Positions 16,259 to 24,074 of a stretch of 37,317 nt of DNA are shown piece by piece. The translations under genes and the position numbers were made by a program. The stretch covers positions 1 through 37,317 of the forward strand of contig JAVBKF010000131.1 of NCBI GenBank assembly GCA_031554215.1. The letters are read 5' to 3'. The notes under the pieces are model-generated. The model searched no databases. It was not told the DNA's origin and saw nothing but the letters and a program-made list of their open reading frames with translations. Within the stretch, counting starts at the first letter, position 1; each line of letters begins with the position of its first letter. This DNA comes from JAVBKE01 sp031554215. Lineage in GTDB: Bacteria; Bacillota; Bacilli; JARBTR01.

Positions 16259-16903
16259 ATGAGGCAACGTAATAAACCTTGGGCTGATGAAATGATTGCT
16301 GCTAACAGGCAGTGGCTCATAGCGGACCCAGAAGCACATAAAGGGAGATGGCATCAAATCTTTGCTAATTCGTACCCTATACACATCGAAATTGGTACTG
16401 GAAAAGGGCAATTTATTATTGGTATGGCTAAGGCTAATCCGGAAATCAATTACATCGGTATTGAATTATCAAAGAAAGTGATTGTATCTGCTTTGGAAAA
16501 GCTTGTTGCGGAGGAATGTCCAAACGTGCGGCTATTGCATGTAAACGCAAGCGATTTGCCAACCTATTTTGAAAAGGGTGAAATTGCCCGTATTTATTTA
16601 AATTTCTCGGATCCTTGGCCTAAACTCCGCCATGAGAAAAGACGCCTTACGCACCACAATTTCTTGAAAATCTATCAATCGCTCTTTAAAGAAACTGGCG
16701 AGATCCATTTCAAAACAGATAATCGTGGTTTATTTGAATATTCTTTAATCAGTTTTACATCGTTTAAAATGGCGCTAAATCAAGTATCACTTGATTTACA
16801 CAGTAGTGATTTTGAAGGCAATATCATGACGGAATACGAGAAGAAATTCTCAGCAAAAGGCAACCCGATTTATCGTTGTGAAATTGGTTGGTCTAATGAG
16901 TAG
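16259..16903 (+). CDS. trmB: tRNA (guanine-N7-)-methyltransferase
   Basis: A 214-residue class I SAM-dependent methyltransferase that makes m7G46 in the tRNA variable loop. The N-terminus MRQRNKPWADE is typical, followed by the SAM-binding IEIGTGKGQF (about 44-53), IGIELSKKV, then NFSDPWPKLRHEKRRLT (about 115-131), the family signature. The Arg/Lys-rich stretch after DPWPK binds tRNA. Full length for the family. A GGAGAG ribosome site precedes the ATG. It has a terminator close behind and is therefore a short transcription unit. Confidence 0.96.
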   Translation: MRQRNKPWADEMIAANRQWLIADPEAHKGRWHQIFANSYPIHIEIGTGKGQFIIGMAKANPEINYIGIELSKKVIVSALEKLVAEECPNVRLLHVNASDLPTYFEKGEIARIYLNFSDPWPKLRHEKRRLTHHNFLKIYQSLFKETGEIHFKTDNRGLFEYSLISFTSFKMALNQVSLDLHSSDFEGNIMTEYEKKFSAKGNPIYRCEIGWSNE

Positions 16904-16951
16904 TGACCATGTTGTTGATCATGATGATCTAGGCAAAGCGTAAAAAATCAG

Positions 16952-16986
16952 AAGCCAGACTAAGCCACATCTGGTTTTCTTTTTTT
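16952..16986 (+). terminator. Terminator of trmB
   Basis: AAGCCAGA (16952-16959) pairs with TCTGGTTT (16970-16977) and is followed by a long T-tract. Confidence 0.85.
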
Positions 16987-17151
16987 GTATCACAGTAGTG
17001 ATCCGCTATGGTTTCATCAGCCAAAAGCCATAGCTGATGAACACTGAAGAAGTCGCACTATCCCCCGAAGAAATCGCTCTTCTCACGTCTATCCGTGGAG
17101 CTTGTTTCATAGGTTACAGAGAGGAATTTAACAAAAATGGGGTAGTTTCTA

Positions 17152-17883
17152 ATGAAACAGAAGTTTCGCAAGCAATCTTTTTCCAGTGGGCCTTTGCCGA
17201 TGCGTTATGTACTACTTCTGACTGTAGCCTGCTTTGTCTTTATAACTGCGCTCAGTATCTGGCTAGTAAACGGCGAAATTCGCCCAACGCTCATGCAATA
17301 TGCTGATGCACAGACAAGGAAAATCGCCACACTTGCTATTAATAATGCGGTAAAAGAAAAAATCGCCCAAGTTGATAATCTAGATGAAGTGATTACAGAC
17401 ATGCCGAGTCAGACAGGTTCGATTCAATTTGATACACAACAGATAAATACACTGCTGACAGACATGACTGATGCGATTCAGGCTAACTTAGCGCATATTG
17501 AGCGTGGTGAATTAAAGAAACTAGAAAAGCAGTCGGGCATTCCACTTCACAAAGGGCAATCTGATGGGATTGTCTATTCGATCCCACTAGGGCTTGCCAG
17601 TAAGAATGCGATTCTAGCCAATGTCGGGCCAGCGATTCCAATTGAATTCACTGTGATCGGTGATGTTGAAACCGATGTGGTGCCAGAAATTAAGCCCTAC
17701 GGCATTAATAATGCAATGGTCAAAATCATTTTGAAAGCAACTGTTCGCGTTAGCATGATCGTGCCGTTTTCTACAAAAGAAACAACCGTAACAACAAATG
17801 TACCGATTGCGATAGGCATGATTCAAGGGAAAGTGCCTGATTTCTACAATGGAACGATTCCAAATGTAGGGTCACCGAAATAA
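17152..17883 (+). CDS. yunB: Sporulation protein YunB
   Basis: A 243-residue protein of the YunB sporulation family. In B. subtilis yunB is under the mother-cell factor sigma-E and contributes to proper spore formation. It has one N-terminal membrane helix (about 20-41) and an outer domain with QYADAQTRKIATLAINNAV and SIPLGLASKNAIL, both well conserved in YunB. Adjacent to lytH, as in B. subtilis. The ribosome site is weak (GGGGTA about 8 bases upstream). Its presence indicates a spore-former or a recent descendant of one. Confidence 0.92.
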   Translation: MKQKFRKQSFSSGPLPMRYVLLLTVACFVFITALSIWLVNGEIRPTLMQYADAQTRKIATLAINNAVKEKIAQVDNLDEVITDMPSQTGSIQFDTQQINTLLTDMTDAIQANLAHIERGELKKLEKQSGIPLHKGQSDGIVYSIPLGLASKNAILANVGPAIPIEFTVIGDVETDVVPEIKPYGINNAMVKIILKATVRVSMIVPFSTKETTVTTNVPIAIGMIQGKVPDFYNGTIPNVGSPK

Positions 17884-17958
17884 CCAATGACCTCTATTTG
17901 ATCGTCTACTCTGCCAATCGGTGAACTGGCTAGTGGCGCGCATCTAGCTGGAAAATAA

Positions 17959-18020
17959 CAATTAGCATCTACCTCAGATTACATGTATTCAATTACATGT
18001 TTGAGTGTAGATGCTAATTG
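17959..18020. terminator. Long bidirectional hairpin between yunB and lytH
   Basis: A perfect 14-bp stem, CAATTAGCATCTAC (17959-17972) with GTAGATGCTAATTG (18007-18020). The loop carries two copies of ATTACATGT (17979-17987 and 17992-18000). It lies between the convergent stops of yunB and lytH, with a short T-rich stretch on the minus-strand side, so it probably ends both transcripts. Confidence 0.7.
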
Positions 18021-18068
18021 ATTGTTGTACAGAAATCTGAACCATTACCAATTCCTGTGTAGGGTGTG

Positions 18069-19040
18069 TTATTGCCCTGATTCCCGTTCCCATTTCTGCA
18101 AGAACGGGTAAGGGTTGAAAGCCCATTCACTGGTCATTCTCGCTTTGTACATCCCGTAATGCAAGTGAGGTGGGAACTTTCCAGATGTCCCTTTAGGACC
18201 ATATCCAGAACTGCCGACACTCCCGACGGTTTGTCCTGGTTCCACAATATCGCCGATGGCAATGTTTTCAGCAAACGAATTCAGGTGAGCGTAGTAATGA
18301 TACGTATTATTGATATCACGAATCCCAATGCGCCAGCCGCCAAACTTATTCCAACCCTTCATCTCAACGACACCATAACAAGTGGAAAGCACTGGTGTTC
18401 CATAATCTGCAAAAATATCCGTGCCTTCATGGCTTCGTCTACCACCCCATCCGCGTGCCATTGCCCAAGTATCCCGGTAAGAATGATTGTAGTTCGTCGG
18501 AACAGGGAAGACTTTCTTCTGTAGATCGAGTGCGCCATACTTTTCAAAAAGCCGCGTGTCATTCATAATGATGCTGACGACCCGGTCACTGTGATAATAT
18601 TTCCAAAGGCCAATCTTAAAATGCTCCCGGTCGTAGCCGTAAGCGCTGAGGAGTTCTGCCATCGACATTAACAAGTCCTCATCAGAATCCCTTGATGCGA
18701 TCCCATCACCGTTTCCGTCAATCCCAATTCCATCAAAGAACTGGATTGATTCAGGAACCGAGTCTTGCGCGTTTGGATTCGTCGTTCCAGACCATTTCTC
18801 ATCAGAAAACTGAATCGAGATATTGGTAGTGATTGGCGGTCCATCATTGTCTGATAAACGTAAACTACGTTCAAATTGGTCAATACCAGCTAAGTAGTAC
18901 CACGGTATGCCGGTTAAGGTTTCAGTTTGCTTATACAGCGCTAAACGTGCGGCACTATCATCTTTCGCTTCATTTGCGTGAACGGATGGCATGTAAAGAA
19001 TCGTCAGTAATAGAAGAATAATGAATTTTTTTTTAATCAT
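18069..19040 (-). CDS. lytH: Sporulation L-Ala-D-Glu endopeptidase LytH (M23 family)
   Basis: A 323-residue secreted peptidoglycan peptidase. In B. subtilis LytH trims peptide side chains to single L-Ala during cortex synthesis in the mother cell under sigma-K. The signal peptide spans about 1-22. A family N-terminal domain follows, with a Ca-loop-like DGNGDGIASRDSDED at about 108-122. The C-terminal LytM/M23 domain has His204 and Asp208 (RSHEGTDIF) and PPHLHYG (His292-Leu-His294), the zinc and catalytic residues. Length and the long RDINNTYHYYAHLN block match LytH closely. Convergent with yunB, its usual neighbour. I did not find a clear sigma-K promoter upstream. Confidence 0.96.
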   Translation of the reverse strand: MIKKKFIILLLLTILYMPSVHANEAKDDSAARLALYKQTETLTGIPWYYLAGIDQFERSLRLSDNDGPPITTNISIQFSDEKWSGTTNPNAQDSVPESIQFFDGIGIDGNGDGIASRDSDEDLLMSMAELLSAYGYDREHFKIGLWKYYHSDRVVSIIMNDTRLFEKYGALDLQKKVFPVPTNYNHSYRDTWAMARGWGGRRSHEGTDIFADYGTPVLSTCYGVVEMKGWNKFGGWRIGIRDINNTYHYYAHLNSFAENIAIGDIVEPGQTVGSVGSSGYGPKGTSGKFPPHLHYGMYKARMTSEWAFNPYPFLQKWERESGQ

Positions 19041-19153
19041 GGTTCACCTAAGGCCCTTTTTATTGTAAGATGAGATAGTACTGGATAAAAAATAGTTTGT
19101 GTAGAAGAAGCGATAATTATATTGGTAATGATAACTAACAGGGAAATAACTGG

Positions 19154-19159
19154 TATGAT
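19154..19159 (+). promoter_or_regulatory. Extended -10 promoter of yutD
   Basis: TGGTATGAT (TG at 19151-19152, TATGAT at 19154-19159) lies 24 bp before the yutD ATG. The corresponding -35 region (ATAACT) is poor, as is common with extended -10 elements. Confidence 0.4.
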
Positions 19160-19182
19160 GATTGAATAAATAGAGGTGAAGT

Positions 19183-19455
19183 ATGTTTACAATTGATAAT
19201 GTGAATTTTGAGCTAGTGGAAGAGCGTGGCGAGGCTTATAACGAAGAAGCCATTGAAAACCGGTGGAGTGATATTCTCAATCGTTATGACTATGTTCTCG
19301 GAGACTGGGGCTATGGTCAACTGCGTTTGAAAGGTTTCTTCATTGATGAAAATAATAAAGCTGTTTATGATAATAAAGTGAGCACGATTAGAGAATATAT
19401 TCATGAGTTTTGTAATTTTGGCTGTCCCTATTTCATTCTGAAAAAGGTTGATTAG
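19183..19455 (+). CDS. yutD: YutD family protein (DUF1027)
   Basis: A 90-residue small soluble protein of the YutD family, of unknown function. The conserved core is readily recognised: FELVEERG, then SDILNRYDYVLGDWGYGQLRLKGFF. A C-terminal FCNFGCPYFILKK has two cysteines. The AGAGGTGAAG ribosome site precedes ATG. It sits between lytH and yutE as in B. subtilis, except that lipA, which I recall there, is missing. Confidence 0.93.
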   Translation: MFTIDNVNFELVEERGEAYNEEAIENRWSDILNRYDYVLGDWGYGQLRLKGFFIDENNKAVYDNKVSTIREYIHEFCNFGCPYFILKKVD

Positions 19456-19490
19456 GTAGGCAGAGGGGAATTGTGCTTCTTTTAGGAGCG

Positions 19491-19512
19491 ACACTGTAGC
19501 GAAGTGTTTTTT
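19491..19512 (+). terminator. Weak terminator after yutD
   Basis: ACACT (19491-19495) with AGTGT (19503-19507), running into TTTTTT. The stem is short. Confidence 0.45.
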
Positions 19513-19587
19513 CTGTGTGGCACTTGTTAGGGTACTGCTTAGAAGTGTAGTGAATAGGTCATAGCGGTAGTTTGACGAAAAGGAGGG

Positions 19588-19640
19588 GGCCGCCGGGTAA
19601 TTGGTTGTTGTAATGAAGCAACCAAAGTCAGGTGGCGGCC
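19588..19640 (-). terminator. GC-rich hairpin after the DUF3055 gene
   Basis: GGCCGCC (19588-19594) pairs with GGCGGCC (19634-19640), with an inner GGTTG (19603-19607)/CAACC (19619-19623) stem. On the minus strand it is followed by CCCTCCTTTTC. It lies 42 bp beyond the stop of the DUF3055 gene. Its GC content stands out from its surroundings. Confidence 0.6.
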
Positions 19641-19681
19641 GTGTCTCGGTGCTGTCTGTTATTGCTATTTCTTGAGGAGGT

Positions 19682-19945
19682 TTATAGTAGGTCTCCCAAG
19701 AATGATCGCAGCTCGCTAGCTTCAAGCTCAGAAAGGCGGTACGCTTCTTCCAAATAGCCCTCTTCATGGAGGTCATCCGTACCAATAATCGCAAACTGAT
19801 TACTCAGCATATTGAGGACAAGCGTTTTTCCGAAGAAGCGGTCACCATAAATGAGGCAGAGATCATACCGAGAGTGCTCACCGATGAAGCTAATGAAGCG
19901 CGTTTTCGACTGAGTTTGTTCATCATAAAGGATTTGTTCTTGCAC
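19682..19945 (-). CDS. DUF3055 (SAV0927-like) family protein
   Basis: An 87-residue soluble protein matching the DUF3055/SAV0927 family in length and pattern: YDEQTQSKTRFISFIGEHSR, LIYGDRFFGKTLVLNM, AIIGTDDLHEEGYLEEAYRL. No function is known to me. The start is GTG at 19945, preceded by AAGGGGGA at good spacing. It is opposite in strand to yutD and yutE on either side. Confidence 0.85.
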   Translation of the reverse strand: MQEQILYDEQTQSKTRFISFIGEHSRYDLCLIYGDRFFGKTLVLNMLSNQFAIIGTDDLHEEGYLEEAYRLSELEASELRSFLGDLL

Positions 19946-20102
19946 GTGTTGTCCCCCTTTTCTTTTTTCCGGTAAATTGTATCAGTTTTATTCTGATAAA
20001 ACCAATGTGAACCCTTAGACTTCTGTTTGTGGTGCAATCGGTTCCTTAGATGATGGAGTAGGTTTTCTAGTGAAGAGGGGTAAATAGATGGAGGCGACGG
20101 GC

Positions 20103-20552
20103 ATGTATTTTGTGGATAAAGAGAAAATAGACGGCACTTTAGCGATGATTGATCAGCAGGTACACTATCTCGAACACATGACGAAACAGGAGACTGAAAC
20201 AGAGAAACTTGCCCTCGAAAGAGCCGTGCAACTCCTTTTGGACGGTGTATTAGATACAGGGACACTACTCATTGATGGCTATATTTTACGAGATCCTGGT
20301 AGTTACGAGGATATCATTGACATTCTCATTGATGCAGAAGTGATCGGCGATAGGACAGGGTGCGAGATTAAATCACTACTTCCGATTCGGCAACAGCTAT
20401 TGCAGCAATACCTGACCATTGACCACAGGCAAATACAGCAAGAAATTGATGGTCGATTGGTTTTTTTCAGAAATTATGTGGAATCTGTGCTATTATATAT
20501 GCAGGCAGAACAATCTCCGATGACCGCTTTTGGTAAGAAAGATGGCAAGTGA
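20103..20552 (+). CDS. yutE: YutE-like HEPN-fold protein (DUF86/HepT-like)
   Basis: A 149-residue helical protein of the DUF86 (UPF0331) family. I chose ATG 20103, not the in-frame ATG at 20088, because GGAGG (20090-20095) then lies 8 bases upstream and the start MYFVDKEKI matches the family. DUF86 belongs to the HEPN superfamily, whose toxins carry an R-x4-H ribonuclease motif. Here the equivalent segment reads PIRQQLLQQY, with Arg96 kept and the His position (101) occupied by Gln, so RNase activity of that type is unlikely. No nucleotidyltransferase antitoxin partner is adjacent. This supports a housekeeping rather than toxin role. Confidence 0.87.
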   Translation: MYFVDKEKIDGTLAMIDQQVHYLEHMTKQETETEKLALERAVQLLLDGVLDTGTLLIDGYILRDPGSYEDIIDILIDAEVIGDRTGCEIKSLLPIRQQLLQQYLTIDHRQIQQEIDGRLVFFRNYVESVLLYMQAEQSPMTAFGKKDGK

Positions 20553-20606
20553 GTTGTCTATGCCGTGGAATCTCTAGCGGAAAGTATCAGCTTGTAGTTG
20601 TACAGT

Positions 20607-20640
20607 AGGCACCTTCGCTGGAAGTGGCCTTTTTTATTTA
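20607..20640 (+). terminator. Terminator of yutE
   Basis: AGGCACCTTC and GAAGTGGCCT form a stem with a small internal mismatch, followed by TTTTTTATTT. Confidence 0.75.
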
Positions 20641-20668
20641 AATAATTAAATGAGGTGTGTAAGAGCGT

Positions 20669-21085
20669 ATGAAAGCGGTACAAACAGGACAGAAAATCGT
20701 CATTAGTTTAATGGTCATTTCAATATTACTCAGTGTCATCACTACTGGAATGACTTATTACCTTTACAATCAGATAGATCAACCATCTGATGCTAAACAA
20801 GCGATGTTTCAGGGGATCACCAGACTAGTGATTACCCTATTGGTTTATCATTTTCTTTATCGGGGTCATAAATGGGCGGTATGGGTGGTTGTCATTTTAT
20901 TATCACTCGCTGTATTTGGCGGTGTTGCGATTGCATTTTTTGTTCCAATGAGCGGTGCATCTTTGGCCATATACATGGTTCCACTAGTGTTTTTTGCGGG
21001 TATGCTTTACTTCTTGTTATTTAACGGACCAGTAAAAGCATTTTTAAATCATCAGAATGCTGCACAAACACCTACAGGAGCGTAA
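20669..21085 (+). CDS. Four-helix membrane protein of unknown function
   Basis: A 138-residue integral membrane protein with four predicted helices (about 8-30, 45-64, 69-92 and 95-118). I do not recognise a family. There is no enzymatic motif. A weak ribosome site (GAGGTGTG) precedes the ATG. It lies between yutE and yutG, near where I recall yutF (a NagD-like HAD phosphatase) in B. subtilis, but it is not related to yutF. A strong terminator follows, so it is probably its own unit. It may be a lineage-specific insertion. Confidence 0.75.
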   Translation: MKAVQTGQKIVISLMVISILLSVITTGMTYYLYNQIDQPSDAKQAMFQGITRLVITLLVYHFLYRGHKWAVWVVVILLSLAVFGGVAIAFFVPMSGASLAIYMVPLVFFAGMLYFLLFNGPVKAFLNHQNAAQTPTGA

Positions 21086-21132
21086 CTCGTGGAACTAGGT
21101 CGCACGGTCATCCCACAAGCGAACTCAAAGAA

Positions 21133-21169
21133 CAAGCGATCCTGGCAAATAGTCCGGATCGCTTGTTTT
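21133..21169 (+). terminator. Terminator of the four-helix membrane protein gene
   Basis: A perfect 10-bp stem, CAAGCGATCC (21133-21142) with GGATCGCTTG (21156-21165), followed by TTTTC. It is placed between convergent genes. Confidence 0.85.
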
Positions 21170-21195
21170 CTTAATCGTTTGGGTGAAAATCACCA

Positions 21196-21690
21196 TTAAC
21201 AGATTTCAGATTCAAAGTGGTGGGCTAGTCTGCTGGATGCCGCCGCTGCAATGGCGCCAACGATATCATCTAGAAAAGTGTGAACCTCACCTGTCGATTT
21301 GTCATTCAGAAATTGAAGAATACCGGGTTTCAGTTTGTCAATATAGCCAAAGTTTGTAAAGCCAATTGAACCGTAGACATTCACAATTGAGAAAGCAAGA
21401 ATTTCATCCACACCGTATAGACCTTCATCTGCCTTTACATAGCTCAGTAACGGCTCTTCAAGTAGGCCTTTTTCCGCCAGTTTATCTAGCTGAATTCCAG
21501 TCATAATTGCGTTTCGCACTTCACGCTTTGAGAGCACACGGAGAATGTTTTCAATACAAGTGTCCATTGATAAATCTTCATGATAGGGTTTCTGCAAAAA
21601 CATGACGAGTTCTCCGATATCGTTAATTTTAACGCCACGTTCCTCTAGCATCACTGTTACATCTAGATCAGTATCAAATTTGTTTGCCAT
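21196..21690 (-). CDS. yutG: Phosphatidylglycerophosphatase A family protein (YutG-like)
   Basis: A 164-residue PgpA-family protein. PgpA-type enzymes dephosphorylate phosphatidylglycerol phosphate in anionic phospholipid synthesis. The soluble Firmicutes YutG version lacks the membrane helices of the Gram-negative protein, as here. Family features include the N-terminal VTVMLEERGVKINDI, GLYGVDEILAFSIVNVYGSIGFTN with the acidic Asp, and the C-terminal FLDDIVGAIAAAASSRLAHH. The ATG at 21690 is preceded by a modest ribosome site (AGGAGCAAC). It lies between yutE and yutH as in B. subtilis. Whether it is the main PGP phosphatase is not certain. Confidence 0.88.
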   Translation of the reverse strand: MANKFDTDLDVTVMLEERGVKINDIGELVMFLQKPYHEDLSMDTCIENILRVLSKREVRNAIMTGIQLDKLAEKGLLEEPLLSYVKADEGLYGVDEILAFSIVNVYGSIGFTNFGYIDKLKPGILQFLNDKSTGEVHTFLDDIVGAIAAAASSRLAHHFESEIC

Positions 21691-21818
21691 ATGAGTTGCT
21701 CCTAATTTTTAGTTATCACAGATAGGTGATGACTAATTTTATCATCAATTTATGAAAATATGCTGAAAAATTTTCATATACTTTGAAATAACAAGTGCAT
21801 ATTAGGTGGTTTTTGGGA

Positions 21819-22796
21819 ATGGATGGACAGGTCGTGTTTGAATTATATGGTATCGGTGTTGAGAAGCAGTTGTCGCAAAGTCAATTTGAAACTGGGAAGC
21901 ATCTATTTCAGTTTGTCTCCGCTGACAATCAATCTGAGGAGGAACTCTACGAAAGGATGGAGATCGCCAATCATTTGCATGGTCGCGGTGAGACTGGCGT
22001 GTTTATCCCGATTCAAAAGCGGGATGGCTCATTCATTGCAAATGATAATGGTATGAAGCAGGTGCTACTAGGACTCGCTTCACAGGTACAAAGCACGCCG
22101 GTTTCAGGTCGTGATCTGGCTGCCTTTCATTATCGTGGTCAGGGGGCGCGGAGTACCCATCTCAAACGAGTTGGGGAATGGAAGACCCTGTGGGAGAAAC
22201 GAACAGACCAAATTGAACGCTTTTGGCAGAGTAAGTGCTATACAACACCACAAAATGATTTTGAGAAATTATTTGTAGAAAATTTTCCGTATTATCTGGG
22301 CATGATGGAAAATGCAATTCAATACCTCGGTGATGCAGAACTGGAAAACAGGGATGATAACGAGGACGGGACTGTATGTCATGAACGATTTGGTGATGCG
22401 TCTTTTCGGAATGGGAAGAATCCCTTGGAATGGGTGGTAGATCACCCTAGCCGTGATATTGCAGAATGGGCACGAGATCATTACTTTTCAATGCCCAATA
22501 CGTATTATTATACGGTCAAACAATTTATGCAGGCGTATACGCAGGCGTACTCGTTGTCCGGCTATTCACTACAGCTTATTTTCGCAAGGTTACTGTTCCC
22601 TGTTCATTTTTTTGAAGCCGTCGAAGGGTACTACACGATTTCTTCGGAGGATACCAAGCGCCATTTGGAGGATCGTTTAGCGGAAGACATCAAGAATACA
22701 CAATATTATGAGCAATTTTTGAAATCATTCTTTGAACTGGCTGATGTGCAGGCGTCAAGTAATAGGATCCGCGTGCCTGATTGGCTACGGCGCTAA
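21819..22796 (+). CDS. yutH: Spore coat-associated protein YutH
   Basis: A 325-residue protein of the YutH/CotS-like family, distantly kinase-like, located in the spore coat in B. subtilis and made in the mother cell. I placed the start at ATG 21819, preceded by AGGTGG at 9 bases. The N-terminus MDGQVVFELYGIGVEK then matches the family pattern; an in-frame GTG at 21795 lacks support. LAAFHYRGQG, NPLEWVVDHPSRDIAEWARD and SGYSLQLIFARLLFPVHFFE are conserved YutH stretches. The canonical kinase DFG/HRD motifs are not preserved, so phosphotransfer is doubtful. The yutG-yutH order is as in B. subtilis. Confidence 0.88.
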   Translation: MDGQVVFELYGIGVEKQLSQSQFETGKHLFQFVSADNQSEEELYERMEIANHLHGRGETGVFIPIQKRDGSFIANDNGMKQVLLGLASQVQSTPVSGRDLAAFHYRGQGARSTHLKRVGEWKTLWEKRTDQIERFWQSKCYTTPQNDFEKLFVENFPYYLGMMENAIQYLGDAELENRDDNEDGTVCHERFGDASFRNGKNPLEWVVDHPSRDIAEWARDHYFSMPNTYYYTVKQFMQAYTQAYSLSGYSLQLIFARLLFPVHFFEAVEGYYTISSEDTKRHLEDRLAEDIKNTQYYEQFLKSFFELADVQASSNRIRVPDWLRR

Positions 22797-22811
22797 TCCC
22801 TCTAGCCGTAA

Positions 22812-22848
22812 TTAAAAAAAGAATCCGGAGTAGCCTACTCTGGATTCT
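22812..22848 (-). terminator. Terminator of yutI (also after yutH)
   Basis: AGAATCCGGAGTA (22820-22832) pairs with TACTCTGGATTCT (22836-22848) over 13 bp with one G-T pair. On the minus strand it runs into TTTTTTTAATT. It lies 8 bp beyond the yutI stop. Confidence 0.9.
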
Positions 22849-22855
22849 TAAAGCT

Positions 22856-23092
22856 TTAGAATACTTGTTCAACTTCTGTAATTTCAGGAATTTCTTCTAG
22901 AAGCATTCTTTCAATTCCTGCTTTCAGTGTGATCGTTGAACTTGGGCAACCGTGGCAAGCGCCAAGCAATCGTAATTTAACAATGCCATCTTCGACATCG
23001 ACTAATTCACAATCACCACCATCTCGTTGTAAGAATGGTCTAACTTTATCTATTGCTTCTTCAACTCTTTGCATTAAATTATCATTTTCCAT
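22856..23092 (-). CDS. yutI: NifU-like Fe-S scaffold/carrier protein (Nfu type, YutI)
   Basis: A 78-residue single-domain Nfu protein. It carries or transfers a [4Fe-4S] cluster to apo-enzymes. The signature FLQRDGGDCELVDV is followed by LLGACHGCPSSTITL, where CxxC (Cys-His-Gly-Cys) is the cluster-ligating pair. Full length for the short Firmicutes Nfu. AAGGGGGCT precedes the ATG. Nearby genes yuzD, yuzB, yutM and yumC form a redox and Fe-S neighbourhood. Confidence 0.95.
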   Translation of the reverse strand: MENDNLMQRVEEAIDKVRPFLQRDGGDCELVDVEDGIVKLRLLGACHGCPSSTITLKAGIERMLLEEIPEITEVEQVF

Positions 23093-23438
23093 GCGTAAGC
23101 CCCCTTCAAAAGTACTTCTCTATAGTATAAGGATTCTGTTTGGAAAAATCCATAAAAATCATCTTCCTAAATGAAAAAAAGGACGAAAAGGTAGCCTATT
23201 TTGTTTATGGCTGGTGCAGGTGAATGAACCTCGATCTCGCGATTGGCGTTGAAGCGAACAGAAGAGAGTACGGGAGGGGTGGCCTAGAGTAGAAGTGAAC
23301 CGGGCGAGGGAAATCCGCTTGCTGTCTTTTGAGCAGATAAGTTGTCGCAGGGATAAATAATTGAGTACAATTCTAATGAAAATCATGTCGATTTCTGCCC
23401 TCAAAAGGGAATGGATTGAGCTGGTTAGGAGTGATGAA

Positions 23439-23777
23439 TTGGCACAAGTGACATTATATGTATTTGGCGCTGAGGTGGTCTGTGCAAGCTGTGTGAATAT
23501 GCCAACTGCAAAAGAAACATTTGAATGGCTGGAAGCGGCCTTGCCTAGACGATTTTCAGGCCAACCATTTCAGATAGTCTATATAGACATTGATGAGCCG
23601 CAGGAAGATGCAGTGGTGAAATCATTTGTCGATCAGATTGAGGAGGGCGAACTTTTCTATCCACTCATTGTCCTAGATGGTACAATAGTTGGAGAAGGAA
23701 ATCCGCGGCTAAAAGACATTGTCACTGCAATGAAGAGCCGGGGATATATTGAAAATGAGGAGCCGTTGGTCAATTGA
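23439..23777 (+). CDS. yuzD: YuzD family thioredoxin-like protein (DUF1462)
   Basis: A 112-residue protein of the YuzD family, with a predicted thioredoxin-like fold. It has VYGAE-like VFGAEVVCASCVNMP with a CxxC motif, ETFEWLEAALPRRF, and YPLIVLDGTIVGEGNPRLKDI. The reading frame opens earlier (23361), but I place the start at TTG 23439, because AGGAG (23427-23431) lies exactly 7 bases upstream and the product then matches the family length (about 108). It overlaps yuzB by 4 bp (TTGA), implying coupling. Probably a redox partner in Fe-S maturation; its role is unproven. Confidence 0.87.
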   Translation: MAQVTLYVFGAEVVCASCVNMPTAKETFEWLEAALPRRFSGQPFQIVYIDIDEPQEDAVVKSFVDQIEEGELFYPLIVLDGTIVGEGNPRLKDIVTAMKSRGYIENEEPLVN

Positions 23778-24007
23778 AACCGATTGTAGAATTTTGTGTA
23801 AATAACATCGTTTCTTGTTCGCAAGACGCATTTGAACGATTAGAAAAAGATCGCGGATTGGATGTAGTGGAGTACAATTGCGTTAGCTACTGTACAAAGT
23901 GTTCAAGGCAACCGATGTCTTTAGTGAATGGAGAAGTGGTTACTGCAGCGACGAGTGATGAGCTAGTCGTGAAGGTGTATGAATTGATTGAGGAGAACGG
24001 GTTTTAA
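23774..24007 (+). CDS. yuzB: YuzB family protein (DUF1450)
   Basis: A 77-residue small protein of the DUF1450/YuzB family. It has four Cys (VEFCVNNIVSC, then NCVSYCTKC, where the CxxC is typical), suggesting metal or Fe-S binding or redox activity. The start is TTG 23774, overlapping the yuzD stop in TTGA, with GAGGAG upstream. Full length for the family. No function is established to my knowledge; clustering with yutI, yuzD, yutM and yumC suggests Fe-S or thiol metabolism. Confidence 0.9.
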   Translation: MKPIVEFCVNNIVSCSQDAFERLEKDRGLDVVEYNCVSYCTKCSRQPMSLVNGEVVTAATSDELVVKVYELIEENGF

Positions 24008-24074
24008 TCGCAGGTAGCATGGCATGTGCCTCTGAGATAGACCTGGCAGACGTGATACAAGGAGATGTTTCAGG

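Noticed and set aside
17037..17306. 89-codon frame overlapping the 5' part of yunB
   Set aside because: Most of its second half lies inside the well-recognised yunB frame, and its own product matches nothing.
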